From Polaribacter sargassicola (GTDB lineage Bacteria; Bacteroidota; Bacteroidia; Flavobacteriales; Flavobacteriaceae): a stretch of DNA of 64,000 bases. The stretch is from NCBI RefSeq assembly GCF_021991835.1, contig NZ_JAHDAU010000001.1, forward strand, positions 496,001 through 560,000, written 5' to 3'. Position 1 is the stretch's first letter. Each line of letters begins with the position of its first letter. Position numbers and translations under genes: made by a program. Below, one piece after another: positions 1 through 8,430 of the stretch. The notes under the pieces are model-generated. The model ran no database searches. It saw nothing but the letters and a program-made list of their open reading frames with translations, and was not told the origin of the DNA.

Positions 1-40
1 AAAAGGAACAAGGGTAACATTAAATATCCCTATTTAAGAA

Positions 41-56
41 TAAGTATTATTACTTA
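41..56. promoter_or_regulatory. Putative nitrate-regulon operator 1 (TAMGTA-N4-TACTTA)
   Basis: The 16-bp inverted repeat TAAGTATTATTACTTA (6-4-6) lies 39 bp before the response-regulator start. Near-identical sites occur before narK (883-898) and the nitrate ABC operon (8396-8411). The 5-N4-5 core is the architecture used by Crp/Fnr-family dimers, so the FNR-like protein encoded at 7390 is the best candidate binder. This assignment is an inference. Confidence 0.6.
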
Positions 57-65
57 AAAATTATT

Positions 66-73
66 TATTTTTG
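66..73 (+). promoter_or_regulatory. Promoter -7 element for the response regulator gene
   Basis: TATTTTTG matches the Bacteroidetes -7 consensus TAnnTTTG and ends 21 nt before the ATG at 95, which gives a short leader. The operator at 41-56 lies just upstream of it. Confidence 0.55.
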
Positions 74-94
74 AAAGTATAAATTTTTATTATT

Positions 95-754
95 ATGATA
101 AATATAGTTTTGGCAGATGATCATGTTTTGGTTAGAGATGGAATAAAAGCATTGTTAGAAGATCAATCTGGTTTAATGGTTGTTGATGAGGCTTCTAACG
201 GAAAAGAAGCTTTAGAGATTGTGGCTAAAAACAAACCAGATGTTTTAATTATAGATATCAGAATGCCAGAAATGAATGGTATCGAGGCGGTAGCAGAAAT
301 TAATAAACGCCATAAAGATGTAAGAACTCTAATGCTTTCTATGCATGATTCAGAAGAATATGTTGTAAAATCTATAAAAGCAGGTGCGGATGGTTATTTG
401 TTAAAAGGGGCAAGTAAAGAAGAGTTTTTAAAGGCTGTTAATAAAGTAGCTTCTGGTGGTAAGTATTTTACAGGAGATGTTTCTTCTATTATAATGAACA
501 ACTTTGTAAGTGGAAATACTGTAAGTTTTGAAGATTCTAAACCTGCGGTTAAAGAGCTTTCTGTAAAGTTAACAAAGAGAGAAAGGCAAGTTTTAAGTTT
601 GGTGTTAGAGTTAAAAAATAATAAAGATATTGCAGAGGAGCTTAAGATAAGTAAACGTACTGCAGAGGTGCACCGTTTTAATTTAATGAAGAAATTAGAA
701 GCTACAAACTTGCAAGAATTAACAATTAAAGCTAATGAGTATCAACTAGTTTAA
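95..754 (+). CDS. NarL/FixJ-type response regulator
   Basis: This is a cytoplasmic two-component response regulator of 219 aa, the usual length for the NarL/FixJ group. The receiver domain spans about residues 1-120, with acidic pair D8-D9, phospho-acceptor D54 (in IIDIRMPEMNG) and conserved K104. A LuxR-type helix-turn-helix follows at about 155-215 (LTKRERQVLSLV, then NKDIAEELKISKRTAEVHR). No partner histidine kinase lies in the window; it may sit before position 1. The position next to narK and nitrate reductase, and the operator shared with both nitrate units, suggest a role in nitrate or nitrogen control, which is inference from context. The ATG start is supported by a promoter element at 66-73. 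Confidence 0.9.
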   Translation: MINIVLADDHVLVRDGIKALLEDQSGLMVVDEASNGKEALEIVAKNKPDVLIIDIRMPEMNGIEAVAEINKRHKDVRTLMLSMHDSEEYVVKSIKAGADGYLLKGASKEEFLKAVNKVASGGKYFTGDVSSIIMNNFVSGNTVSFEDSKPAVKELSVKLTKRERQVLSLVLELKNNKDIAEELKISKRTAEVHRFNLMKKLEATNLQELTIKANEYQLV

Positions 755-882
755 TGTTTTCTTGGGTTTTGTTTTTTTATTCTACTTTTTTTAACTACAA
801 TTTTATCAAATCTTTAAATTGATTGTTACGTAATTATTAATCTACTAATAATTATAAAAATACGTATTTTTTTACTTAAAAT

Positions 883-904
883 TAAGTATTTATACTTAGT
901 TTTG
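883..904 (+). promoter_or_regulatory. narK promoter with overlapping operator 2
   Basis: The operator TAAGTATTTATACTTA (883-898) overlaps the -7 element TAGTTTTG (897-904) by two bases, 20 bp before the narK ATG. Further half-sites (TACGTA at 861, TACTTA at 873) precede it, and 873-888 also forms a TACTTAA-2-TTAAGTA inverted repeat. Overlap with the -7 element would suit repression or a tightly coupled activator. The stretch 755-882 contains nothing else recognisable. Confidence 0.6.
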
Positions 905-923
905 TAAGTATAAAATATGTATT

Positions 924-2357
924 ATGGCAACATTAGCTCAAGAAAAATCAACAAAATTAAGTTTATTTAACTTTAAACACGTGTCAACACGTACGTTTTG
1001 GATTACTTCAATATCGTTTTTTCTATGTTTCTTTTCATGGTTTGGTATTGTTCCTTTCATGCCAGATGTGGTTAAAGATTTAGGTTTAACACCAGATCAA
1101 AAATGGAATTCTATTATTTTGGCAGTTTCAGGTACTGTTTTTGCTCGTTTGCTTATAGGTAAATTATGTGATAAATACGGTCCTAGATTATGTTATACTT
1201 ATTTATTAATGTTGGGTGCTATACCTGTTGTATTGTGTGGTTTAGTTCAAACTCCAACTCAATTTTTAGTTTGTAGATTATTTATAGGTTTTATAGGTGC
1301 ATCATTTGTAATTACACAAGTACACACTTCTTTAATGTTTGCACCAAATATTGTAGGTACAGCAAATGCAACTTCTGCAGGTTGGGGTAATTTAGGTGGT
1401 GGAGCCAATAGACTTGGCATGCCGTTAATTGCAGGTGCTGTTATTGCTTTTGGAGTTGCGGATGCAGATGCTTGGAGGTATTCTATGGTAATTGCGGGTG
1501 TTGTATGTTTTTTAATGGGTATTGTTTATTTCTTATTTACAAAAGATACTCCTAAAGGAAATTTTAGCGAATTAAAAGCAGCTGGAGAAATGGTTGTTAC
1601 TAAAAAAGATCAAGTTGGTTTTTTAGAAGTTTTAAAAGATTATAGAGTTTGGATTTTATTTGTTGTGTATGCATCAAGTTTCGGAATTGAATTAACTGTT
1701 TACGGAACTATGGATGACTATTTGCAAAATACATTTCAATTAGAAAGGGTAACAGCAGGAAATATTGTATTGTCTTTTGCGTTGATGAATATTTTTGCAA
1801 GAACATTAGGTGGTTTTTTTGGAGATAAATTTGGTAAATTAAAAGGTTTAAGAGGTCGTGTTTTGTTTTTGTCATTTATTTTAACATTGCAAGGTATTAT
1901 GCTTATTTCTTTTTCAGGAGCAACAAGTTTAGTTTTAGGAATTGTGTTGCTAATCTGTTTTAGTTTAAGTGTGCAAATGGCGGAAGGAGCAACGTTTTCT
2001 GTAGTACCTTTTATAAATAAGAAAGCAATTGGTTCTGTTTCTGGTATTGTTGGTGCGGGAGGTAATGTTGGTGCATTTTTAGCGGCTATGTTATTAAAAT
2101 CTAAATCTGCCGTTGCAGAAAAAGCTGCAATTGTTGCAAATGAAGGCTTGGGAGATGAGGTTGTAAAAGCAGCCCAATCTGTAGCGTCATCAAAAGCAGT
2201 TTCTAGTGGATATTTATTAATTGGTTTTATAGTTTTGGTAACTGCTATTGTGTCTTTGGCAATAAGGTTTTCTAAAGAAGAAGAAAGTGAAGATACTTTA
2301 AAACAAGAAACAGATGGTTTAGAGCCACAATTAGTGCCAGTTAGATTAAAGTCTTAA
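924..2357 (+). CDS. narK: Nitrate/nitrite transporter, MFS family (NarK/NasA-type)
   Basis: This inner-membrane major-facilitator protein of the nitrate/nitrite porter family has 477 aa and about 12 hydrophobic segments. It would import nitrate for the reductase encoded next. Both glycine-rich nitrate signature motifs are visible: SAGWGNLGGGANR at about residue 150 and GIVGAGGNVGAF at about residue 374. The MFS loop motif around residue 80 (RLLIGKLCDKYGPR) is intact. The start at 924 follows a well-formed promoter and operator. The gap to the reductase gene is 67 bp with no hairpin seen, so the two may be co-transcribed. Whether it is an antiporter or a symporter cannot be told from sequence. 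Confidence 0.93.
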   Translation: MATLAQEKSTKLSLFNFKHVSTRTFWITSISFFLCFFSWFGIVPFMPDVVKDLGLTPDQKWNSIILAVSGTVFARLLIGKLCDKYGPRLCYTYLLMLGAIPVVLCGLVQTPTQFLVCRLFIGFIGASFVITQVHTSLMFAPNIVGTANATSAGWGNLGGGANRLGMPLIAGAVIAFGVADADAWRYSMVIAGVVCFLMGIVYFLFTKDTPKGNFSELKAAGEMVVTKKDQVGFLEVLKDYRVWILFVVYASSFGIELTVYGTMDDYLQNTFQLERVTAGNIVLSFALMNIFARTLGGFFGDKFGKLKGLRGRVLFLSFILTLQGIMLISFSGATSLVLGIVLLICFSLSVQMAEGATFSVVPFINKKAIGSVSGIVGAGGNVGAFLAAMLLKSKSAVAEKAAIVANEGLGDEVVKAAQSVASSKAVSSGYLLIGFIVLVTAIVSLAIRFSKEEESEDTLKQETDGLEPQLVPVRLKS

Positions 2358-2424
2358 AAAGGAAATAAAAACAAATTTTGTTTAGTTAAAAATAATGTCG
2401 AATTTAGTATTAAACCTTGTCTAA

Positions 2425-5400
2425 ATGATTAAAAATGAAATAAAAACAACGTGTTCTTACTGTGGTGTAGGTTGTGGAATTATCGTAAAAAAAGACATTA
2501 ACAATAAGGTTTTTGTTGAAGGAGATAAAGAGCATCCTGTAAATAAAGGGATGTTGTGTTCTAAAGGAATGAATTTGCATTATGTGGCAAATGACACATC
2601 AGACAGAATTTTATATCCAGAAATGCGTTGGTCTCGTTCTCATCCTAGAGAAAGAGTTTCTTGGAATGCGGCTTTAGATAGAGCGGCAAATGTTTTTAAA
2701 TCAATCATAAAAAAACATGGGCCAGATTCTGTAGCATTTTACGTTTCTGGGCAAAGTTTAACAGAAGAATATTATATAGCAAATAAGCTTACAAAAGGTT
2801 TTTTAGGAACCAATAATATAGACACTAACTCGCGTTTATGCATGAGTTCTGCTGTTGTTGGTTATAAAAAAACATTCGGAGAAGACAGTGTGCCAATCTC
2901 TTATGAAGATATAGAGTTAGCAGATTGTTTTTTAATTACTGGGGCAAACCCTGCTTGGTGTCATCCTATTTTATTTAGAAGGATAGAAAAACGAAAAGAA
3001 GAAAATCCTAATGTAAAAATAATTGTAATAGACCCTCGTAAAACAGATTCTGCAAGCTTTGCAGATTTACATTTACAGCTTATTCCTGGTACAGATGTTG
3101 TTTTATATAATGCAATTGGTAGAAGGTTGTATAAGAAAGGTTTAATTGATGAGGACTTTATTAATAAATATACTCAGGGATTTGACGATTATAAGAAGAT
3201 TATTTTTGATACAACTTTAAAACAAGCTTCTAAAATTTGTGGAGTTCCGGCAGATGATATAGAAAAAGCAGCAGAAATAATAGGTCTTTCTAAAGGATTT
3301 ATTAGTATGTGGGCAATGGGGTTAAACCAAAGTGTAGTTGGTACAGATAAAAATGTTTCACTTTTAAATTTATCTTTAATTACTGGGCAAGTTGGTAAGC
3401 CAGGTTCAGGTCCTTTTTCATTAACAGGTCAGCCAAATGCAATGGGCGGAAGGGAAGTTGGCGGAATGGCAAACTTATTAGCTGTTCATAAAGATTTAAT
3501 GAATGAAGAGCATAGAAGAGAGGTTGCTCAGTTTTGGGGAGTTGATAAAATAAATCCAAAACCAGGTTTAACGGCAACAGAAATGTTTGATGCTTTAGAA
3601 AGCGGAAAGTTAAAAGCAGTTTGGATTGCTTGTACAAATCCGTTGGTAAGTTTACCAAATTCTCATCAAATAGAAAAAGCAATGGCAAATTCTAAGTTTG
3701 TGGTTGTGCAAGAAATTTCTCATAAATCAGACACTGTAAAATATGCAGATTTGGTTTTGCCAGCAGCCGCATGGTTAGAAAAAGAAGGTACAATGACAAA
3801 TTCTGAACGTAGAATTTCTTACCTGCCAAAAGAAATAGAAGCACCAGGAGAAGCAAGACCAGATGTAGAGATTTTTTGTGATTTTGCACAAAGAATGGGT
3901 TTTAGAGGTTTTGATTATAATAGTGCAGAAGAAATTTATGATGAATATGCATCAATGACAAGAGGTACAAATATTGATGTTTCTTTTTTAAATTACGAAA
4001 GGTTAAAAACAGAAGGTACTTTTCAATGGCCTGTTAATAAGTACAGACATAAAGGAACTCCTCGTCTTTTTGAAGATAAAAAGTTTTATACGCCATCACA
4101 AAAAGCAATTTTTAATGTTCCGTCTACTATAGAAAATACAGCAGTAAAAACTAACGATGAATTTCCGTTAATACTAACCACGGGTCGTGTAAGAGATCAA
4201 TGGCACACAATGACAAAAACGGGTAAAGTATCTCGTTTAAAAACACATTATCCAAAACCAGTATTAGAAATTAATCCTGTAGATGCATATTTAAAAGGGA
4301 TTAAAGATGGAGATATTACAGAAATAAAAAGTGTAAATGGTGTTGTAAGGGTACGTGCAAAGGTTACAGATGCTATAAAAGAAGGTGTTGTTTTCTTGCC
4401 AATGCACTGGGGTAAAGTTTTAAAAAGTAATTTAAATAGAGCTAATAACTTAACAAATACACATTTAGATCCGGTTTCTAAAGAACCAGATTTTAAGTTT
4501 ACAACCGTTTCTGTATCTAAATATAAAAAACCAAAAGAAAAGATAATTATTGCAGGTGCGGGTGCTGCAGCTTTTCGTTTTTTACAAAATTATAGAGACT
4601 ATAATCAAGTAGATGAAATTCATGTTTTTTCTAAAGAAACTAATTTATTTTACAATAGGGTTTTATTGCCAGAGTATATTACAGAAGAACTTTCTTGGCA
4701 ACAATTATTAAAGATTAAAAATGTAGAGTTAAGTAATTTAAAAATTAACATTCATCCAGAAACGATTATAGATAAAATTGATAAAGAAAATAAAACGGTT
4801 ACAGATTCTAATGGAGAAATGCATACGTTTGATAAATTAATTTTAGCAACAGGTAGTAGAGCTTTTGTGCCAAAAGACGTTCAAATAGATTTGCCTGGGC
4901 GTTTTACAATGCGTAATAAAAGTGATGCCGATCGTTTTAAAACCTATTTAGATAATACAGGTTTGCCACCAGAAGAACAACATGTTGTAATTGTTGGTGG
5001 AGGTTTGTTAGGGTTAGAGTTGGCTGCAGCAATGAAGCATAAAAATGTAAAAATTACTATTATCCAAAGAGCTTCTCGTTTAATGGAGCGACAGTTAGAT
5101 AAAATATCGAGTAAATTATTATCTTCAAATGTACAAGAAAGAGGCATTCAAATTTATTTTGATAATGAGGTAAGTACTGTTTTTGATGATGAAGATACGG
5201 GCGAATTAACCATCAATTTAAAATCTGGAAAATACATAACTGCAAATGCAATTGTGTATGCAATTGGTACAAGACCAAATATAGAAATAGCTAAAAATAA
5301 CGGAATTGTTTGTGGAAGAGGTGTAAAGGTAAATCAGCATTTACAATCATCTCATCCAGATATTTTTGCAATAGGAGAAATTGCAGAATTTAATAATAAG

Positions 5401-5946
5401 TTATTTGGTATTACATCTGCTGCAGAAGAACAAGCAGGTATTTTGGCAAACTTTATTGCAGGAGATATTAGTGAAGCTTATAAAGGTTCTGTCTTAATGA
5501 ATATTTTAAAATTCAGTGATTTAAATCTATGTAGTATTGGTGAAATTAAAGTACCAGAAAACGATGCTTCTTACGAGGAAATTATATTTACAGATATTTC
5601 TAAAGGATATTATAAAAAATGTATTGTAAAAGACGATTTGTTGATTGGTGCAGTTTTAGTTGGTGATAAAAATGAGTTTGCAGAATTTAAAACTTTAATA
5701 GAAAGTAAGATTGAAATGTCTGATAAGCGAGACACTTTATTAAGAGGATCTTCTAATGATGTGCCAATGTTGGGTGAGTTAGTTTGTTCTTGTAGTCAAG
5801 TTGGTGCAGGTAATATAGAAGAAGCTATTGCTGGTGGATGTACAGATTTTACAGAGTTATGTAATAAAACAGGTGCTGGATTGGGTTGTGGAAGTTGTAA
5901 AACAGAAGTAAGAGAAATTTTGAATAACGCAAAAGTAGGAGCATGA
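2425..5946 (+). CDS. nasA: Assimilatory nitrate reductase fused to FAD/NAD(P)H oxidoreductase and BFD [2Fe-2S] domain
   Basis: This cytoplasmic fusion (1,173 aa) would reduce nitrate to nitrite with electrons taken directly from NAD(P)H. Residues 1-690 are a NapA/NasA-type molybdopterin enzyme. They carry the N-terminal [4Fe-4S] pattern C10-x2-C13-x3-C17-x27-C45, the probable molybdenum ligand C139 in SRLCMSSAV, and a C-terminal molydopterin-binding domain. Residues about 705-1090 are an NirB-like FAD oxidoreductase with an FAD motif (IIIAGAGAAAF) and an NAD(P) motif near 855 (VVIVGGGLLGLEL). Residues about 1115-1165 form a BFD-like [2Fe-2S] domain with C1121-x-C1123 and C1155-x2-C1158. In many bacteria these parts are separate subunits (NasA plus NasB/NasC). 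The stop overlaps the next start as ATGA, implying translational coupling. Confidence 0.92.
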   Translation: MIKNEIKTTCSYCGVGCGIIVKKDINNKVFVEGDKEHPVNKGMLCSKGMNLHYVANDTSDRILYPEMRWSRSHPRERVSWNAALDRAANVFKSIIKKHGPDSVAFYVSGQSLTEEYYIANKLTKGFLGTNNIDTNSRLCMSSAVVGYKKTFGEDSVPISYEDIELADCFLITGANPAWCHPILFRRIEKRKEENPNVKIIVIDPRKTDSASFADLHLQLIPGTDVVLYNAIGRRLYKKGLIDEDFINKYTQGFDDYKKIIFDTTLKQASKICGVPADDIEKAAEIIGLSKGFISMWAMGLNQSVVGTDKNVSLLNLSLITGQVGKPGSGPFSLTGQPNAMGGREVGGMANLLAVHKDLMNEEHRREVAQFWGVDKINPKPGLTATEMFDALESGKLKAVWIACTNPLVSLPNSHQIEKAMANSKFVVVQEISHKSDTVKYADLVLPAAAWLEKEGTMTNSERRISYLPKEIEAPGEARPDVEIFCDFAQRMGFRGFDYNSAEEIYDEYASMTRGTNIDVSFLNYERLKTEGTFQWPVNKYRHKGTPRLFEDKKFYTPSQKAIFNVPSTIENTAVKTNDEFPLILTTGRVRDQWHTMTKTGKVSRLKTHYPKPVLEINPVDAYLKGIKDGDITEIKSVNGVVRVRAKVTDAIKEGVVFLPMHWGKVLKSNLNRANNLTNTHLDPVSKEPDFKFTTVSVSKYKKPKEKIIIAGAGAAAFRFLQNYRDYNQVDEIHVFSKETNLFYNRVLLPEYITEELSWQQLLKIKNVELSNLKINIHPETIIDKIDKENKTVTDSNGEMHTFDKLILATGSRAFVPKDVQIDLPGRFTMRNKSDADRFKTYLDNTGLPPEEQHVVIVGGGLLGLELAAAMKHKNVKITIIQRASRLMERQLDKISSKLLSSNVQERGIQIYFDNEVSTVFDDEDTGELTINLKSGKYITANAIVYAIGTRPNIEIAKNNGIVCGRGVKVNQHLQSSHPDIFAIGEIAEFNNKLFGITSAAEEQAGILANFIAGDISEAYKGSVLMNILKFSDLNLCSIGEIKVPENDASYEEIIFTDISKGYYKKCIVKDDLLIGAVLVGDKNEFAEFKTLIESKIEMSDKRDTLLRGSSNDVPMLGELVCSCSQVGAGNIEEAIAGGCTDFTELCNKTGAGLGCGSCKTEVREILNNAKVGA

Positions 5947-7376
5947 GCAAGCAGTTAAATAGAATTATTGTAAAAGGAGGAGTTTTATCTCCTGGAGAAC
6001 TGAAATATATTTGTGAATCTGTAGAAAGTTTAGGCTTAAAAACCATTTCTTTTGGTTCTAGGCAAGATATTATTTTGCCTAAGAATATTACAAAAGATAG
6101 TTTGTCTTCTTTTGAAAAGCTTGTTGTTGTAGATGCTGAAGAAGTTGGTGTAGAAAATATTGTTTCCTCTTATGTTTGTGCAGATATTTTTCCTAGTACC
6201 TCTTGGTTAACAGGTGATAGATATTTGTATATTTTAGAGCAATTTCGCTCTAAATCAAAATTAAAAATAAATATTACAGATCCTAAACAGCGTTTAGTGC
6301 CTTTGTTTACGGGGCATGTTAATTTTATCGCATCAGAGCACGAAGATTATTGGTATTTGTATATAAGACTTCCTGGTTGGGAAGCTGTGCAAATGTATCC
6401 GGCATTAATTTATACATGGGATTTAGATAAGATAGAAAATGCAATAGAAGATATCTTGCAAGAAGAACCAGAAACTATAGAAACTATTTTTGAGTTGGTA
6501 AGTGATGCTATTGACACAGACAATAGAACTGTAGATAAAGTTTTAGACAATCCCTTTTATCCTTTTCCTTATTTTGAAGGGATGAATAAAATAGGAATGG
6601 ATAAATACTGGTTAGGTTTGTATTGGAGAAATAACAAGTATGATATTTCTTTTCTAAAAGAAATGTGTGATTTGTGTTTGGAAAATAAAATAGGTAAAAT
6701 ATCTATTACTCCATGGAAATCTTTTATTGTAAAAGGTATTCCGAGAGAATCTAAGTTAATTTGGGAAAAATTTTTAGGTAAAAGAGGTATTAATGTTAGG
6801 CATTCTATGTTAGAGTTAAATTGGCATATACCGGTAGCAAATAAAGATGCAGTAAATTTAAAAAAATACTTAGTTTCTAATTTTGACCAAAATGATATAA
6901 GTACGTATGGTTTAACTTTTGGAATTGCAGATTATAGTAAATCTGCTTATTATTTTACATCAATTGTGGTTCAAAAGAATAAACAACCAGAAATGATTGG
7001 TAACTTTCAAACAAGAGATACGTATAATTTGTTATATGCTAAAAACTTCGATCCTAATACAAGGCAATACATTATGCATGTGCAAGATGTAGACAAAGTT
7101 GAGTTGCCTGGTTTATTAATGGAGTTAAGTCAGTTGTATTTTGATCAATTGGGTAGTGAAGTAGAAGAAGGAAAAGTATTGGTTGTTAAAAAAGAAGTAA
7201 CAGAATTAGAGGTGTATCAGTGTTCTGATTGTTTAACAATTTATGATGAAGCTTATGGTGATGTAACTCAAGATATACCATCAGAAACGCTTTTTATAGA
7301 TTTACCAGAAGAGTATCAATGTTCTTTGTGCGAAGCACCAAAAACTAATTTTAAAAAAGTAGTTTTAATAAAATAA
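5943..7376 (+). CDS. Nitrite/sulfite-reductase-like protein without siroheme cysteines, C-terminal rubredoxin
   Basis: This 477-aa protein looks like the ferredoxin-like half-domains of nitrite/sulfite reductases: an N-terminal half domain (about 8-75), a degenerate central region, and a second repeat (about 205-400). The cysteines that bind the siroheme-[4Fe-4S] centre (C-x5-C and C-x3-C in true enzymes) are missing. The C-terminus is rubredoxin-like, with C427-x2-C430 and C460-x2-C463, enough for one Fe(Cys)4 site. It is translationally coupled to the nitrate reductase fusion (4-nt overlap), so an electron carrier or assembly partner of that enzyme is more likely than a nitrite reductase. 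That role is inference. No signal peptide is seen. Confidence 0.7.
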   Translation: MSKQLNRIIVKGGVLSPGELKYICESVESLGLKTISFGSRQDIILPKNITKDSLSSFEKLVVVDAEEVGVENIVSSYVCADIFPSTSWLTGDRYLYILEQFRSKSKLKINITDPKQRLVPLFTGHVNFIASEHEDYWYLYIRLPGWEAVQMYPALIYTWDLDKIENAIEDILQEEPETIETIFELVSDAIDTDNRTVDKVLDNPFYPFPYFEGMNKIGMDKYWLGLYWRNNKYDISFLKEMCDLCLENKIGKISITPWKSFIVKGIPRESKLIWEKFLGKRGINVRHSMLELNWHIPVANKDAVNLKKYLVSNFDQNDISTYGLTFGIADYSKSAYYFTSIVVQKNKQPEMIGNFQTRDTYNLLYAKNFDPNTRQYIMHVQDVDKVELPGLLMELSQLYFDQLGSEVEEGKVLVVKKEVTELEVYQCSDCLTIYDEAYGDVTQDIPSETLFIDLPEEYQCSLCEAPKTNFKKVVLIK

Positions 7377-7389
7377 TCAATCTTTAAAA

Positions 7390-8142
7390 TTGCCATTAAG
7401 CTCAAAAATATCAATAAATAATACAAGAAAAACAATTACAGATTTTTCTTGTATTTCTTGTGGTAATACTTCTTGTTTGGTAAAAAAAAACTTAAAAAAT
7501 ATTGTTAATCCTGTTTTTGTTGAAAAAAAGAAAACTTTAAAATGTAAAAAAGGGCAGCAATTTATAATAGAAGGAGCTGCAGTAAATGGCTTGTTTTTTA
7601 TTTTAAAGGGCGTTGTAAAAGTTTTTAGAACAGGTATTAATGGTCGAGAACAGATTGTCCGTTTTGCAAAAGAAGGAGAAATAATTGGTCATAGAGGCTT
7701 TGGTACAGAAGAGTATTATTCTATTGGTGCAATTGCTTTACAAGAAACAGTTTTGTGTTATTTTTCTAAAGATGATTTACAAAAAGCGCTATTAGAAAAC
7801 CCAAAATTTGGTTATGATATGATGCTTTTTTATGCAAACGAATTAAATAAAAGTGAGTCTAAGGTTAAGTCGATTTCTCAAATGACAGTTAGAGAGCGTG
7901 TAATAGATACGCTACTTTACATTCATAGAAAGTTTGGTGATTTACGAGGTTTTTTAAACTTGCCATTAAGTAGAAAAGAATATGCAGATTATGCAGGTAC
8001 AACAGAAGAGCAGGTGATTAGAATTTTTTCACTACTTAAAAAAGAAGGTTTAATTTCTGCAAAAGGAAAAAAAATTGGAATTGTAGATCTTCAAAAATTA
8101 AAAAATGAAATTAGTGAACATAACTTTTATTTAGACACTTAA
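7390..8142 (+). CDS. FNR-like transcription regulator with four candidate Fe-S cysteines
   Basis: This is a Crp/Fnr-family regulator of 250 aa. A cysteine-rich N-terminus (C21-x2-C24-x4-C29) is followed by a cyclic-nucleotide-binding fold (about 50-140) and a winged helix (about 165-245). A further cysteine, C123, sits where E. coli FNR has its fourth cluster ligand (C122), so an oxygen-labile [4Fe-4S] cluster is plausible. The recognition helix reads TTEEQVIRIF: the E and R of the FNR ExxSR motif are kept but S is I, which fits an operator other than TTGAT-N4-ATCAA. No ATG is available upstream of the Cys cluster, so the TTG at 7390 is taken as start, 13 nt after the previous stop. It probably controls the nitrate genes. 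Confidence 0.82.
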   Translation: MPLSSKISINNTRKTITDFSCISCGNTSCLVKKNLKNIVNPVFVEKKKTLKCKKGQQFIIEGAAVNGLFFILKGVVKVFRTGINGREQIVRFAKEGEIIGHRGFGTEEYYSIGAIALQETVLCYFSKDDLQKALLENPKFGYDMMLFYANELNKSESKVKSISQMTVRERVIDTLLYIHRKFGDLRGFLNLPLSRKEYADYAGTTEEQVIRIFSLLKKEGLISAKGKKIGIVDLQKLKNEISEHNFYLDT

Positions 8143-8176
8143 TAGAATTTCCCTTTTTATTAGTTTTTTGATAGTT

Positions 8177-8210
8177 AACCTTTTAGTTTTTATAATTAAA
8201 AGGTTTTTTT
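8177..8210 (+). terminator. Rho-independent terminator of the nitrate reductase operon
   Basis: AACCTTTT (8177-8184) pairs with AAAAGGTT (8198-8205) and a run of T follows to 8210. It lies 35 bp after the FNR-like gene and separates it from the ABC transporter operon. Confidence 0.7.
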
Positions 8211-8395
8211 ACGTATAAAAACTACGTGTAAAAATTTATTACTTAGTGGTTACTTAATTTTTTAAATATTTAATTATCATTTATTTATGATTAAAATATG
8301 TTTTTTGATAGTTTTTTTTATGTTGTAAAAAGATGTTTTTTTATGTGTAATATCATAAGTAGATATTTAATCTAGGTATATATTTGTCAAAAAAA

Positions 8396-8411
8396 TACGT
8401 ATTAATACTTA
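8396..8411. promoter_or_regulatory. Putative nitrate-regulon operator 3
   Basis: TACGTATTAATACTTA repeats the 6-4-6 design of the sites at 41 and 883. It runs into TAGATTAA (8410-8417), a weak -7-like element placed exactly as at narK (both read TACTTAG). Additional half-sites (TACGTA at 8210, TACTTA at 8240 and 8251) lie in the same 220-bp intergenic region, which has no gene. Confidence 0.6.
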
Positions 8412-8430
8412 GATTAATAAAATTTATAAT

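Noticed and set aside
873..888. A NarL-type 7-2-7 site (TACTTAA-AA-TTAAGTA) before narK
   Set aside because: It fits the NarL arrangement only approximately and is not repeated before the other nitrate units, whereas the 6-4-6 motif is. It is kept as a side note.
3380..5147. Several minus-strand ORFs inside the nitrate reductase gene
   Set aside because: They are shadows of a clearly coding plus-strand frame with full family motifs; translations are Leu/Phe-rich without domains.
5943..7376. Calling this gene the nitrite reductase of the locus
   Set aside because: The siroheme-[4Fe-4S] cysteine motifs are absent and a rubredoxin domain is present, so catalytic nitrite reduction is not supported.
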